Below are positions 8,442 through 18,070 of a DNA stretch of 39,986 nucleotides, piece after piece. Both the position numbers and the translations under genes were made by a program. The notes under the pieces are model-generated. The model was not told where the DNA came from, made no database searches, and saw nothing but the letters and a program-made list of their open reading frames with translations. Each line of letters starts with the position of its first letter. Position 1 is the stretch's first letter. Source of the DNA: an uncultured Bacteroidia bacterium (GTDB lineage Bacteria > Bacteroidota > Bacteroidia > Bacteroidales > UBA932); contig CACWLD010000010.1 of NCBI GenBank assembly GCA_902761655.1, forward strand, positions 1 through 39,986. The letters run 5' to 3'.

Positions 8442-11400
8442 TTATTTCATCTTCTGGAGCAATGCATATGCCTTTTGCATTGAATCTATGCCCCTTGTGA
8501 CAACTTTCAGCTTCCCTTCGGACTGCTTGAGGCTTAAATTGTCAATTGAAGCCGTCCTTTCCAGAACGTTCTGGAAAGTGTCCGACTTGTAGAACGGCGA
8601 CATAGGATTGCTCACGAAAAATGCAATAAACATTCCGTTCTTGACTATTATCTTTTCAAATCCAAGGCTTTCTCCCAGATTCCTGAGCTTTACCACGTAG
8701 AATAGATTCAGTGCCGGCTCCGGCAATTCCCCGAAACGGTCTGCCAGCTGGACCTGGAAACGGTTTATGTCCCTTTCCTTCTTCATTGAGTCAAGCTGTT
8801 TGTAAATGCGGAGCTTTTCCGCCTGGACGTCTATGTAAGAATCCGGGATGTAGGCCTGCAGGTCCGTCTCTATGGTACATTCCACAATGAAATCGGAAGC
8901 GGCGCCACCCGTCTTTATTCCGCTCTCCATTCCCAGTTCCTCCATTGCTTCCGACAGGATCTTCTGGTAGGTTTCGTAACCCATTTCAGCAATGTAGCCG
9001 CTCTGCTCTGCGCCAAGGAGGTTTCCCGCGCCGCGGATGTCAAGGTCCTGCATTGCTATGTTGAAGCCGCTGCCAAGGTTGGAGAACTCCTCTATGGCCT
9101 TGAGCCTGCGGCGCGCCTCGTCCGTAATGCTGATGAGGGGAGGGACTATCAGGTAGCAGAACGCGCGCTTGTTGGAGCGGCCTACGCGCCCGCGAAGCTG
9201 GTGCAGGTCGCTCAAGCCAATGTTCTGCGCCTGATTGATGATTATTGTGTTGGCGTTGGGGATGTCCAGGCCGTTCTCTATGATGGTGGTACAGAGAAGC
9301 AGGTCGTAGTCCCCGCGGATGAAGTCAAGCATACGGTCCTCCAGCACCTTCGCTTCCATCTGACCGTGGGCTATGCATATTTTCATATCCGGCACAAGAC
9401 GGTGCAGGATATCGTAGATGGACTGCAGTTCCTCAACCTTGTTGTGAAGGAAGAATATCTGGCCGCCTCGGTTCAACTCATAGTTCAGGATGCTCTTTAT
9501 CTCTTTCTCGTCGAACAGTATTATCTCAGTCTGGATTGGAATCCTGTTGGGCGGAGGAGTGTTTATGATTGAAAGGTCCCTGGCGCCAAGCAGTGAGAAC
9601 TGGAGGGTGCGGGGGATAGGGGTGGCGGTAAGGGTGAGGGTATCCACGGAGGCCTTCAGGTTGCGCAGCTTTTCCTTTGCCGCAACGCCGAATTTCTGTT
9701 CCTCGTCAATTATCAGGAGGCCCAGGTCCTTGAACTCGAAGCCTGCCCCAAGCATCTTGTGCGTTCCTATGAGTATGTCTATGCGGCCGTCCGCAAGCTG
9801 CTTCTTTATTTCAGTGATTTCCTTTGCGGTACGAAGGCGGCTCACGTATTCCACCGTGCAGGGGAAGTCCTTGAGGCGCGTGCGGAAAGTCTCGAAATGC
9901 TGGAGCGCAAGGATGGTGGTGGGCACAAGCACAGCCACCTGCTTGCCGTCGGTGGCGGCCTTGAAGGCGGCGCGTACGGCAAGTTCTGTCTTGCCGAAGC
10001 CTACGTCGCCGCAAATGAGCCTGTCCATAGGGCAGGAGTCCTCCATATCGTGCTTGATGGCCTCGCACGCGGTCTCCTGATCGGGGGTATCCTCAAATAT
10101 GAATGACGATTCCAACTCCTTCTGAAGGTATGTGTCAGCGCTGAACGCGAAGCCTTTTGACGCCTTTCGCTTTGCGTAAAGGCGGATGAGGTCCTTTGCG
10201 ATGTCCTTGACCTTGGACTTGGCTCCGGCCTTGAGCGCCTGCCAGGCCTTGGAGCCAAGCTTGTTGACGCGCGGAGGCTCGCCATCCTTGGAGCGGAAGC
10301 GGGAAATCTTGTTCAGGGCGTGTACTGAAACGAACACAACGTCGCCGTCCTTGTAGGAGAGCTTGACCACTTCGCGGTAGCGGCCCTTGTCATCCTTCAT
10401 CCTCACAAGGCCGCCGAATACTCCCACTCCGTGGTCGATGTGCACCACATAATCGCCAATGTTTATGGCGTTGAGGTCGTTAATTGTAAGCTGTTCGCTC
10501 TTCTCCACCGTACGGCGCATTGTCACGCGGTGGAACCTGTCAAAGATTTCGTGGTCTGAGTAGCAGCATACACGGTTTTCATTATCTATGAATCCGTTAT
10601 GGATATTCTTCCCATTTACGAATTCAGGCATAAGGCCCCCGTTCTGGAAGAAGATGGTCCTGAGCCTTTCCAGCTGGGATTCCTTCTCTCCGTAGATGTA
10701 TACTTTATATCCGCTTTCAATGCGTGCGCGGATATCCTCAGTCAGCAGCTCGAAGTTCTTGTTGAAAGAAGGCTGCGGAGAGATCCTGAACATTACATCA
10801 GGAACCTCCTTATGGGAAATGGGGGAGTCTATATATACTCTGCTGAACCTTTCAAGACCTCCGAAGAATTCCTGGTTGGAGTACATATCGGAAGAATCCA
10901 GCCAGACGATTGTACCCTTTGGAAGGATATCTGTAAAAGGCTTTCCTCCTTCATTGTCCTGGGATACGGTATTGGAAATGATGTCCATAGAATCCACCTT
11001 TTCCTTGGAAAGCTGGGTGTTGCAGTCAAAGACACTGATTTCCTCTATCTCATCCCCAAAGAAAGATACCCTGTAAGGATCATTGAAGGAATAGGAAAAT
11101 ATATCTATGATGGATCCCCTTACCGCAAACTGTCCTGGAGCGGAAACAAAATCCACTTTCTCAAATTCAGCCTTGAAGAGGGCTTCCTTCACGCTTTCAT
11201 ACGATACTTCCTCTCCAGATTTAAGGGTGAAGATGGATGATTTGAGCGTAGAGGAGTCAGGAATCAGTTCAGAAAGGGCTTCAGGATAACTGACTATGAA
11301 AAGGGGATCGTTCCCGGAATAACTTACTACCTTGCCTATCGCGGCTGTACGCTGCACACCAAGGGATGATTTATAATTGCTCCTTTCTATCTTGCGGCCG

Positions 11401-11627
11401 GATGAAGGCAGGAAGAATACCCTGTCTCCCTCAACCAGGCTGTAAAGGTCTGCGCTGCAATATTCTGCGCTCTCCTGAGTAGGCAATACAACAAGGTGTA
11501 CGCCTTTGTTTGCTACATTTGAAAGCACGAACCACCGCGCAGAAAGAAATAATCCGCTGCAGAAAACTTCTTTTTGCGTTACCAGCAATCCCTTGATTTT
11601 AGCAGAAGAATCAGAACTTATCAACAC
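8442..11627 (-). CDS. mfd: Transcription-repair coupling factor Mfd
   Basis: 1061 residues. Mfd removes RNA polymerase stalled at DNA damage and recruits UvrA. Residues about 1-320 form the UvrB-like N-terminal modules (APGQFAVRGSIIDIFSY near 163). The RNA-polymerase-interaction domain spans roughly 385-455 (GDYVVHIDHGVGVFGG). Translocase motifs follow: Walker A GDVGFGKT at about 540-547, DEEQ at 641-644, TATPIPRTLQFS, and the QLRGRVGRS arginine-finger motif. The C-terminal TRCF domain closes the protein. No ATG is available near the start: an in-frame stop lies four codons upstream of GTG (11627), followed by TTG, so a non-ATG start is used and the first helix is short compared with E. coli. 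The gene is divergent from ruvB across an AT-rich spacer. Confidence 0.97.
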   Translation of the reverse strand: MLISSDSSAKIKGLLVTQKEVFCSGLFLSARWFVLSNVANKGVHLVVLPTQESAEYCSADLYSLVEGDRVFFLPSSGRKIERSNYKSSLGVQRTAAIGKVVSYSGNDPLFIVSYPEALSELIPDSSTLKSSIFTLKSGEEVSYESVKEALFKAEFEKVDFVSAPGQFAVRGSIIDIFSYSFNDPYRVSFFGDEIEEISVFDCNTQLSKEKVDSMDIISNTVSQDNEGGKPFTDILPKGTIVWLDSSDMYSNQEFFGGLERFSRVYIDSPISHKEVPDVMFRISPQPSFNKNFELLTEDIRARIESGYKVYIYGEKESQLERLRTIFFQNGGLMPEFVNGKNIHNGFIDNENRVCCYSDHEIFDRFHRVTMRRTVEKSEQLTINDLNAINIGDYVVHIDHGVGVFGGLVRMKDDKGRYREVVKLSYKDGDVVFVSVHALNKISRFRSKDGEPPRVNKLGSKAWQALKAGAKSKVKDIAKDLIRLYAKRKASKGFAFSADTYLQKELESSFIFEDTPDQETACEAIKHDMEDSCPMDRLICGDVGFGKTELAVRAAFKAATDGKQVAVLVPTTILALQHFETFRTRLKDFPCTVEYVSRLRTAKEITEIKKQLADGRIDILIGTHKMLGAGFEFKDLGLLIIDEEQKFGVAAKEKLRNLKASVDTLTLTATPIPRTLQFSLLGARDLSIINTPPPNRIPIQTEIILFDEKEIKSILNYELNRGGQIFFLHNKVEELQSIYDILHRLVPDMKICIAHGQMEAKVLEDRMLDFIRGDYDLLLCTTIIENGLDIPNANTIIINQAQNIGLSDLHQLRGRVGRSNKRAFCYLIVPPLISITDEARRRLKAIEEFSNLGSGFNIAMQDLDIRGAGNLLGAEQSGYIAEMGYETYQKILSEAMEELGMESGIKTGGAASDFIVECTIETDLQAYIPDSYIDVQAEKLRIYKQLDSMKKERDINRFQVQLADRFGELPEPALNLFYVVKLRNLGESLGFEKIIVKNGMFIAFFVSNPMSPFYKSDTFQNVLERTASIDNLSLKQSEGKLKVVTRGIDSMQKAYALLQKMK

Positions 11628-11779
11628 TGTTCTTTTTTATTCTGTTAAAAGCCTGTGTAAAACCTTGTTTAAAACCACCCCTTTTGTTTTTGATAAAAAA
11701 GCCGGAAGATTTTTCAACAATTGACAAGCAGGGTAAAAAACAATATCCTAACAGGTATCTGTCTTTATATAGTATTGTG

Positions 11780-11805
11780 TATCAATCTATTGATAAAGTT
11801 ATCAA
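11780..11805. repeat. Two overlapping 16-bp palindromes
   Basis: TATCAATCTATTGATA (11780-11795) and TTGATAAAGTTATCAA (11790-11805) are both perfect inverted repeats with 7-base arms and 2-base centres. They share the central TTGATA arm, so three alternating half-sites are spaced about 10 bases apart. This arrangement would suit a dimeric DNA-binding protein or strand opening. Confidence 0.7.
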
Positions 11806-11853
11806 CATATTAACAGCAGTATTATAACCAACAAAAAATGAATAAAAAAATAT

Positions 11854-11861
11854 TATATTTG
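11854..11861 (+). promoter_or_regulatory. -7 promoter element of ruvB
   Basis: TATATTTG matches TAnnTTTG and ends 21 bases before the ruvB ATG. No TTTG -33 element is seen at the standard spacing. Confidence 0.5.
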
Positions 11862-11882
11862 TGATATAAAACTGATTGTCAA

Positions 11883-12908
11883 ATGTCTGATTTCGACCCT
11901 CACAATACCAACGCGGGCAAAGATAAGGATTTAGACGGAATAATTAGGCCCCGTGAACTGGATGATTTTACAGGGCAGAAAGAAATTATCTCAAATCTAA
12001 ATATCTATATCCAGGCCGCCAAGATGCGCGGAGAGGCTTTGGACCATACTCTGTTCCACGGTCCTCCCGGTCTGGGAAAGACAACCCTAGCACATATCAT
12101 AGCAAATGAGATGGGCGTCAATATGAAGATAACCTCCGGTCCTGTCCTTGACAAGCCCGGAGACCTTGCCGGTCTTCTTACATCACTTGATCCGGGAGAT
12201 GTCCTCTTCATTGACGAGATCCACCGCCTTTCCCCTGAAGTTGAGGAGTACCTCTATTCCGCAATGGAGGATTATGTGATAGACATTATGATAGACAAGG
12301 GCCCTGGCGCAAGGTCAGTGCGGATATCGCTCAATCCTTTCACATTGGTTGGTGCAACCACGCGCAGCGGATTGCTGACCGCGCCCTTGCGCGAGCGCTT
12401 CGGCATAAAATGCGCGCTTGAATATTACGATACGGACGATCTCATAAAGATTGTGACCAGGAGCGCGCGCATCCTCAAGATTGACATAGACAAGACTGCA
12501 GCGCGCGAGATTGCGCTCAGGAGCCGCGGTACGCCCCGTATAGCAAATGCACTTCTAAAGAGAGTCAGGGACTTTGCCCAGGTGATGGGAGACGGTTTCA
12601 TAGACCTGAAGATTACAAAATACGCCCTTGACAAGCTTAACATTGACACAAGGGGACTGGATTCAATAGACAACAAGATACTGAGGACCATCATCACAAC
12701 TTTCAAGGGAGGTCCTGTAGGAGCCAGTACAATTGCCACGGCTATAAGCGAGGACCAGGGAACGTTCGAAGAAGTTTACGAGCCTTTCCTTATCAAAGAG
12801 GGTTTCATACTGCGTACTCCAAGAGGAAGAATTGCCACTGACCTTGCATACAAGCATCTCAAAATGGAGGATTACATACCTCCAAAAGAAGAAGGGTCGC
12901 TCTTTTAG
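11883..12908 (+). CDS. ruvB: Holliday junction branch-migration ATPase RuvB
   Basis: 341 residues, the normal length. RuvB forms the hexameric AAA+ motor that, with RuvA, drives branch migration of Holliday junctions. Visible: [12 protein letters not shown] at the N-terminus, Walker [10 protein letters not shown] at 60-68, Walker B FIDEIHRL at 109-116, sensor-1 GATTRSGLL, the arginine-finger region APLRERFGI, and the C-terminal winged helix ending in [16 protein letters not shown]. ruvA lies in this window too, but 8 kb away on the other strand, so the pair is split. The sdhA gene starts 20 bases after the ruvB stop, so read-through or an operon is likely. Confidence 0.98.
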   Translation: MSDFDPHNTNAGKDKDLDGIIRPRELDDFTGQKEIISNLNIYIQAAKMRGEALDHTLFHGPPGLGKTTLAHIIANEMGVNMKITSGPVLDKPGDLAGLLTSLDPGDVLFIDEIHRLSPEVEEYLYSAMEDYVIDIMIDKGPGARSVRISLNPFTLVGATTRSGLLTAPLRERFGIKCALEYYDTDDLIKIVTRSARILKIDIDKTAAREIALRSRGTPRIANALLKRVRDFAQVMGDGFIDLKITKYALDKLNIDTRGLDSIDNKILRTIITTFKGGPVGASTIATAISEDQGTFEEVYEPFLIKEGFILRTPRGRIATDLAYKHLKMEDYIPPKEEGSLF

Positions 12909-12928
12909 TAAGTTAACATAATATTTAA

Positions 12929-14875
12929 ATGCCGGATAAGTTGATTTCAAAGATTCCTGCCGGACCCCTGGCGGAAAAATGGACCAGACGCAAGTCGGAA
13001 GTCAGCCTTGTAAGTCCCAACAATAAGAGAAAGCTTGACATCATAGTGGTTGGTACAGGACTGGCTGGAGCTTCAGCCGCTGCATCCTTGGGAGAACTTG
13101 GATACAATGTTAAAATATTCTGTATCAGTGACTCCCCCCGCCGAGCCCATTCCATTGCAGCTCAAGGAGGAATCAATGCGGCCAAGAATTATCAGAATGA
13201 CAACGATTCCGTATACCGCCTTTTCTATGATACTATAAAAGGTGGAGATTACCGTTCGCGCGAAGCAAATGTCTATCGTCTTGCGGAAGTCAGTTCCGCA
13301 ATAATAGACCATTGCGTAGCCCAGGGGGTTCCTTTTGCCAGGGATTATGCCGGATATCTTGCAAACCGATCTTTTGGCGGCGTTCAGGTCAGCCGTACCT
13401 TTTATGCAAGGGGCCAGACCGGCCAGCAGCTTCTTCTTGGAGCATACGCATCTCTTAACAAGGAAATTGCCGCCGGAACGGTTGAATGCTTTTCAAGGTA
13501 TGAAATGCTGGACCTTGTCCTTGTAAATGGAGAAGCAAAGGGTATAATTGCCCGTAATCTTGTTACAGGAAGGTTGGAAAGGTTTGGCGCGCACGCAGTT
13601 GTAGTTGCAACCGGCGGTTACGGTAATACATATTTCCTTTCCACTAACGCAATGAACAGCAACGGATCTGCAATAATGCAGTGTTTCAGGAAAGGAGCTT
13701 TCTTTGCAAACCCTTGTTTTGCCCAGATCCATCCTACTTGCATACCTGTTCACGGAACCCAGCAGTCAAAGCTTACCCTTATGTCAGAGTCTTTGAGAAA
13801 TGACGGAAGGATATGGGTTCCTAAGAAATTGGAAGACGTACAAAAGCTTAGGAAACACCAGATAAAGGCTTCACAGATACCTGAAGCTGACAGGGATTAT
13901 TATCTTGAGCGCAGATATCCCGCCTTTGGAAACCTTGTTCCTCGCGACGTTGCTTCAAGGGCTGCAAAAGAGAGATGTGATGCCGGTTATGGAGTAAATG
14001 AAACTGGTCTGGCCGTATTCCTTGATTTCAGGGATGCCATTTCCCGCCTTGGACACGACAAGGTTGAGGAAAGATACGGAAATCTCTTTGAGATGTATAA
14101 GAAGATTACGGATTCCAACCCCTGGGAAGAACCGATGATGATATATCCTGCCATCCATTATACAATGGGAGGCCTGTGGGTGGACTATGACCTGCAAACA
14201 ACAGTTCCAGGACTTTTTGCCATTGGAGAAGCCAATTTCTCCGATCACGGTGGAAACAGGCTTGGAGCATCTGCTCTTATGCAGGGTCTTGCAGACGGTT
14301 ATTTCATTCTTCCTGTGACTATAGGAGACTATCTTTCCAAGAAGTTTTCCGAATCCAAGACAGATGTGACATCTCCTGAGTTCGATGCCGCTGAAGAGCG
14401 TGTACAGGCAAGGATAGACCGCCTTTTCTCAATCCAGGGCAACTGTACGGTGGATTCCCTGCATAAGGAACTGGGTGGCATAATGTGGGAATATGTCGGA
14501 ATGGCCCGCAATGAAGAAGGACTCAAAAAGGCAATTGTGGAAATAGACCTTCTAAAGGAAAAGTTCTATAAGGAAGTCAGGGTTTCCGGCACGCCCAATG
14601 AGTTTAACCAGGAACTTGAAAAGGCACTCAGGCTGGAGGATTTCTTTGATATTGGAAAACTTATGGCCCTAGATGCCCTTCAGAGAAAAGAATCCTGTGG
14701 CGGACATTTCAGGATTGAAAGCCAGACTCCGGATGGAGAGGCAAAGAGGGACGATGAGCATTATATGTATGTTTCCGCCTGGGAGTTTAAAGGCCCTGAT
14801 GCCTTCCCGGAACTGCATAAAGAGCCGCTCAATTATGAATTCACAGAGGTAAAAACCAGGAATTATAAAGAATAG
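12929..14875 (+). CDS. sdhA: Succinate dehydrogenase/fumarate reductase flavoprotein subunit
   Basis: 648 residues, as in type-B enzymes of Bacteroides. The subunit carries covalent FAD and interconverts succinate and fumarate; in anaerobic Bacteroidales it mainly reduces fumarate. Visible: the dinucleotide-binding VGTGLAG at residues 41-47, His74 in [12 protein letters not shown] as the flavin-linking His, substrate-site motif [24 protein letters not shown], and [20 protein letters not shown]. sdhB follows after one base. The cytochrome b membrane subunit, normally the gene immediately before sdhA in Bacteroidales, is not here: ruvB occupies that place, 20 bases upstream. The anchor must be encoded elsewhere or be missing. 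Confidence 0.96.
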   Translation: MPDKLISKIPAGPLAEKWTRRKSEVSLVSPNNKRKLDIIVVGTGLAGASAAASLGELGYNVKIFCISDSPRRAHSIAAQGGINAAKNYQNDNDSVYRLFYDTIKGGDYRSREANVYRLAEVSSAIIDHCVAQGVPFARDYAGYLANRSFGGVQVSRTFYARGQTGQQLLLGAYASLNKEIAAGTVECFSRYEMLDLVLVNGEAKGIIARNLVTGRLERFGAHAVVVATGGYGNTYFLSTNAMNSNGSAIMQCFRKGAFFANPCFAQIHPTCIPVHGTQQSKLTLMSESLRNDGRIWVPKKLEDVQKLRKHQIKASQIPEADRDYYLERRYPAFGNLVPRDVASRAAKERCDAGYGVNETGLAVFLDFRDAISRLGHDKVEERYGNLFEMYKKITDSNPWEEPMMIYPAIHYTMGGLWVDYDLQTTVPGLFAIGEANFSDHGGNRLGASALMQGLADGYFILPVTIGDYLSKKFSESKTDVTSPEFDAAEERVQARIDRLFSIQGNCTVDSLHKELGGIMWEYVGMARNEEGLKKAIVEIDLLKEKFYKEVRVSGTPNEFNQELEKALRLEDFFDIGKLMALDALQRKESCGGHFRIESQTPDGEAKRDDEHYMYVSAWEFKGPDAFPELHKEPLNYEFTEVKTRNYKE

Positions 14876-14876
14876 G

Positions 14877-15620
14877 ATGGATTTCAACTTGAAAATATGG
14901 CGGCAGAAAAACGCCAGGGAGAAAGGTCATTTTGAGACTTATAAGGTTTCTGGTATAGAGGAGGACACTTCCTTCCTTGAGATGCTTGATATCCTCAATG
15001 AACAGCTCATAATGAAGGGTATAGATCCTGTTTCCTTCGATCACGACTGCCGCGAAGGAATATGCGGTGCCTGCTCTCTGTATATTGACGGAAGGGCCCA
15101 CGGCCCGGATGACAAGGTCACTACCTGCCAGCTGTTTATGCGCCATTTCAAGAACGGTGCGACAATAACCGTAGAGCCGTTCAGGAGTGCTGCTTTCCCC
15201 GTAATCAAGGACCTTGTTGTAGAAAGGAAGGCTTTTGACAAGATCCTGCAGGCCGGAGGATTCATTTCAGTACGAACCGGTTCCGCCCAAGATGCAAACG
15301 CCACGCTTATTCCTCACGACAAGGCGGAGGAGAGTATGGACGCGGCCGCCTGCGTAGGGTGCGGCGCCTGCGTCGCTACCTGCCGCAACGGCTCCGCAAT
15401 GCTCTTTGTGGCCGCGCGCGTAAGCTCGCTTGCCCTGCTTCCGCAGGGCCGCGCGGAAGCCGCCCGCCGCGCAAAGGCTATGGTGGCCAAGATGGACGAA
15501 CTTGGCTTTGGCAACTGCACCAACACGCGCGCCTGTGAGATGGAATGCCCAAAGGGCATTTCCGTTGCTCACATTGCGCGCCTGAACCGCGAATTCCTCA
15601 AAGCCAAATTCAGCGATTAA
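14877..15620 (+). CDS. sdhB: Succinate dehydrogenase/fumarate reductase iron-sulfur subunit
   Basis: 247 residues. It carries the electron relay between the flavin and the quinone-side membrane subunit. All cluster ligands are visible: [2Fe-2S] Cys58, 63, 66 and 84 (CREGICGAC and later TTCQ); [4Fe-4S] Cys159, 162, 165 (CVGCGAC) with the final Cys in CPKG; and [3Fe-4S] Cys169, Cys214/220 region. The exact sharing of the later ligands follows the type-B pattern. The second half (from about 15340) is visibly more GC-rich than the first. The stop codon overlaps the convergent hflX stop (TTAA at 15617-15620). Confidence 0.96.
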   Translation: MDFNLKIWRQKNAREKGHFETYKVSGIEEDTSFLEMLDILNEQLIMKGIDPVSFDHDCREGICGACSLYIDGRAHGPDDKVTTCQLFMRHFKNGATITVEPFRSAAFPVIKDLVVERKAFDKILQAGGFISVRTGSAQDANATLIPHDKAEESMDAAACVGCGACVATCRNGSAMLFVAARVSSLALLPQGRAEAARRAKAMVAKMDELGFGNCTNTRACEMECPKGISVAHIARLNREFLKAKFSD

Positions 15621-16789
15621 TACAGGAAGTTATTGAAGGGATAACGGCCGGCGTGAATTTCCGCAACCATCTTGTAGATGTCGTTGCGGAGTTTTTCTAT
15701 GTTCAATTTCTGCTTTGCCGATATGAAGATGCAAGGAGTTTTCTCCTTTGCAATCCAGCTGTTCTTCAGTTCATCAAGAGTGAGATTCTCCTTCGCCTTG
15801 GGCTCAAGGGAGAACTCATCGTACTCCTGATAGGAATATGCGTCTATCTTGTTGAATATCACAAAGATAGGCTTGTTGCGGGCGCCAATGTCCTGCAAAG
15901 TCTTTTCCACTGTGGCCATCTGTTCCTCGAAGTCCGGATGGGAGATGTCCACTACGTGCAGGAGGATGTCTGCTTCGCGAACCTCGTCAAGGGTGCTTTT
16001 GAATGCCTCGATAAGCTGTGTGGGCAGTTTGCGGATGAACCCTACGGTATCGCTCAAAAGGAAAGGTACATTGCCTATGACAACCTTTCTTACCGTAGTG
16101 TCCAGGGTTGCAAAGAGCTTGTTCTCTGCAAAGACATCAGACTTGGCAAGCAAGTTCATCAGTGTGCTTTTTCCTACGTTTGTATATCCCACAAGCGACA
16201 GGCGCACCATCTGCCCGCGGTTGCCTCTTTGAGTGGCCATCTGGCGGTCCACTTTCTTGAGCTGCTCCTTGAGCCTGGTGATTCTTTCCTTGACAATTCG
16301 GCGGTCAATCTCTATCTGGGTTTCACCCATACCGCCTCTGGTTCCCATACCTCCGCGCTGCCTTTCAAGGTGGGTCCACATACCCGCCAGGCGCGGCAGC
16401 ATATAGTTGTACCTGGCCAGTTCCACCTGCATCTTTGCGTAAGAAGTCTTGGCCCTTTGGGCGAAAATTTCCAGGATAAGGCTTGTCCTGTCAATGACGT
16501 GGCTGACCTTTATGATTTTTTCTATGTTCCTTTGCTGTATCCCGGTGAGTTCATCGTCAAAGATTACGTACTGGATACAGTTATCCTCGCAGTATTGGGC
16601 AATCTCCTGCAGCTTACCGCTTTTTATATATGTAGAATTGTCCGGCTTGTCCAGCCTCTGGATAAAGTTCCGGTCTCCGTCCACTCCGGCCGTCTCGGCC
16701 AGGAAACGCAGTTCCTCAAGGTATTCAAGGACTTTTCTCTCCTCGTCTTCCCGTTTTATTATGCCTACGAATACTGCTTTTTCTTCCAT
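15617..16789 (-). CDS. hflX: Ribosome-splitting GTPase HflX
   Basis: 390 residues from the ATG at 16789. An upstream in-frame ATG at 16798 lies inside the T-tract of the tonB terminator, so I prefer the later start ([10 protein letters not shown]). HflX rescues stalled ribosomes by splitting them. The N-terminal domain is followed by the glycine-rich linker ([19 protein letters not shown], near residues 145-160), a coiled coil, then the G domain: Walker [10 protein letters not shown] at about 201-209, switch motif [10 protein letters not shown], and FNKID for guanine specificity. It converges on sdhB with overlapping stop codons. Confidence 0.96.
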   Translation of the reverse strand: MEEKAVFVGIIKREDEERKVLEYLEELRFLAETAGVDGDRNFIQRLDKPDNSTYIKSGKLQEIAQYCEDNCIQYVIFDDELTGIQQRNIEKIIKVSHVIDRTSLILEIFAQRAKTSYAKMQVELARYNYMLPRLAGMWTHLERQRGGMGTRGGMGETQIEIDRRIVKERITRLKEQLKKVDRQMATQRGNRGQMVRLSLVGYTNVGKSTLMNLLAKSDVFAENKLFATLDTTVRKVVIGNVPFLLSDTVGFIRKLPTQLIEAFKSTLDEVREADILLHVVDISHPDFEEQMATVEKTLQDIGARNKPIFVIFNKIDAYSYQEYDEFSLEPKAKENLTLDELKNSWIAKEKTPCIFISAKQKLNIEKLRNDIYKMVAEIHAGRYPFNNFLY

Positions 16790-16796
16790 AAAAGTC

Positions 16797-16825
16797 AAAA
16801 AAAGGCCATCCTTTTGGACAGCCTT
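16797..16825 (-). terminator. Intrinsic terminator of tonB
   Basis: On the minus strand, AAGGCTGTCC, loop AAAA, GGATGGCCTT form a 10-bp stem with two G-U pairs, followed directly by a T7 run. It lies between the tonB stop and the hflX start and supports separate transcription of hflX. Confidence 0.8.
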
Positions 16826-16845
16826 ATTATTAGATAGATTCTGTA

Positions 16846-17541
16846 TTATCTCAGCTGGAATACTACAGGGAAGGTGTAAGTAACCTTAACTGCGCGGTCC
16901 CTCTGGCGTCCAGGAGTCCAGTTAGGAGAGCTGGATACAACCCTCACGGCCTCCTTGTCAAGAGAAGAGTCAATGCCTCTGAGCACCTTTACATTGGATA
17001 CGGAACCGTCTGCGTTAACGGTGAACTGCAGGGTAACACGGCCCTGTACTCCGTTCTCCTTTGCAATTTCAGGATAGACGATCCTTGAGTTCACCCACCT
17101 GGTGAAATCGTTGGCGTCTCCGCCCTGGAACTTAGGTTTTTCCTCTACAAGCTGGAAAGGAATGGCTTCCTCTTCTACTTCCTCTTCCTCTACCACTGCC
17201 TCTACATAGTCCATAATGGCGATACCTACGTTGGCATCATCCTCAAGGTTAAGGAACAGGTTGTCGTCAACGACGATTTCGTCGTCCACAATGTCAATCT
17301 GGTCTGAAAGTGCCTGCACTTCCGGAGTCTCCGGTGGCGGAGGGGTGTTCTCCTGTGTGATAGGAACCATTTCCTCTACGTCAACTGCCTCATTGATCTC
17401 CTCAAATACTGCAACTTTCTTTTCCTTGGTGCTGTATGAGAAAGCTCCCCATACTACAAGAAGGGCCAAGATTAAACCAATTTCAACGAAGAGCAATTTT
17501 TTGTTCTCCAGGCTGGCTTTTTCTGATTTCTTGATTTCCAT
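16846..17541 (-). CDS. tonB: Energy transducer TonB
   Basis: 231 residues. TonB couples the proton-motive-force motor ExbBD to outer-membrane receptors such as the two in this window. There is one N-terminal transmembrane helix (residues about 16-36, LLFVEIGLILALLVVWGAFS), a short proline segment TPPPPETPEV, and an unusually acidic linker (VVEEEEVEEEA) in place of the Pro-Lys-rich spacer of E. coli. The C-terminal TonB fold (about 155-231) contains YPEIAKENGVQGRVTLQFTV and WTPGRQRDRAVKVTYTFPV. ExbB/ExbD are not adjacent. Transcription should start from the TATATTTG element at 17575-17582 and end at the hairpin before hflX. Confidence 0.93.
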   Translation of the reverse strand: MEIKKSEKASLENKKLLFVEIGLILALLVVWGAFSYSTKEKKVAVFEEINEAVDVEEMVPITQENTPPPPETPEVQALSDQIDIVDDEIVVDDNLFLNLEDDANVGIAIMDYVEAVVEEEEVEEEAIPFQLVEEKPKFQGGDANDFTRWVNSRIVYPEIAKENGVQGRVTLQFTVNADGSVSNVKVLRGIDSSLDKEAVRVVSSSPNWTPGRQRDRAVKVTYTFPVVFQLR

Positions 17542-17574
17542 ATCTTTTTGTCTTAATTATGCGTTTTAGGCCTC

Positions 17575-17606
17575 CAAATATAGAAAGAATTAATTTCAAA
17601 TCCAAT
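17575..17606 (-). promoter_or_regulatory. Promoter of tonB
   Basis: On the minus strand a -7 box TATATTTG (17575-17582) is preceded by ATTGG, whose TTG is separated from the -7 box by 20 bases, close to the Bacteroidota TTTG-N19-21-TAnnTTTG pattern. The leader to the ATG at 17541 is about 30 bases. Confidence 0.6.
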
Positions 17607-17614
17607 TTTTTAAG

Positions 17615-17622
17615 TAGATTTG
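17615..17622 (+). promoter_or_regulatory. -7 promoter element of ybeY-mnmG
   Basis: TAGATTTG matches TAnnTTTG and ends 16 bases before the ybeY ATG. A TTATCAACA 9-mer (17630-17638) fills the gap up to the start codon. Confidence 0.5.
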
Positions 17623-17638
17623 CACAGATTTATCAACA

Positions 17639-18070
17639 ATGGTCTCATATTATACACAAGACATAGAGTTTACTTTCAAAAATAAGGCCGCAAACAACCA
17701 GTGGCTCAGGCTTGTAGCTGAAAGTGAACTAAAAAAGCTGGGTCCGGTGTCAATTATCTTCTGCTCGGACAATTACATCCTGGATGTAAATATGAAATAT
17801 CTGGGTCACGATTATTTTACCGACATCATTACTTTTGACTATTCCAAGGGAGACAAGATTTCCGGCGACCTTTTCGTGAGCATTGACAGCGTCAGGGAAA
17901 ATGCCAATGAGTACAAGGTGGATTTCAAGGACGAGCTCTACCGGGTCATTGTCCACGGCATCCTTCATCTCATAGGCTATGACGACCACACTCCGGAGGA
18001 GATTGCCCAGATGCGCGCCAAAGAAGATTACTACCTTTCCGTCAGGGAAGCAATGTTCGGTTTTATCTAG
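17639..18070 (+). CDS. ybeY: Endoribonuclease YbeY (rRNA maturation)
   Basis: 143 residues, in the normal range. YbeY is a zinc-dependent RNase needed for 16S rRNA 3'-end maturation and ribosome quality control. The metal motif is HGILHLIGYDDH at residues 106-117: His106 and His110 are in place. At the third ligand position the usual GYDH is here GYDD followed by His, so Asp116 occupies the usual His position and His117 is next to it; Bacteroidota YbeY proteins often vary here. The N-terminal half has the typical DILDVN-like stretch and TDIITFDYS. The stop is followed immediately by the mnmG ATG, indicating translational coupling. Confidence 0.93.
   Translation: MVSYYTQDIEFTFKNKAANNQWLRLVAESELKKLGPVSIIFCSDNYILDVNMKYLGHDYFTDIITFDYSKGDKISGDLFVSIDSVRENANEYKVDFKDELYRVIVHGILHLIGYDDHTPEEIAQMRAKEDYYLSVREAMFGFI

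Larger units (their letters stand above)
11618..11882. other. AT-rich divergent spacer with DnaA-box-like sites; candidate replication origin
   Basis: The mfd/ruvB spacer plus the first codons of mfd. DnaA-box-like 9-mers: TTATCAACA at 11618-11626 and 11799-11807, TTTTCAACA at 11711-11719, TTTTACACA (minus) at 11654-11662, TGATACACA (minus) at 11776-11784. The third matches the loose consensus TTWTNCACA exactly and the others differ by one base. Two overlapping palindromes lie at 11780-11795 (TATCAATCTATTGATA) and 11790-11805 (TTGATAAAGTTATCAA). A very AT-rich tract follows at 11820-11875. Gene orientation switches here from mostly minus to mostly plus. That it is an origin is inference; it must at least hold the mfd and ruvB promoters. 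Confidence 0.4.

Noticed and set aside
15545-16837. 430-codon open frame on the plus strand
   Set aside because: It is antisense to hflX, whose protein has full GTPase motifs; the plus-strand translation has no recognisable domain and overlaps the sdhB end.
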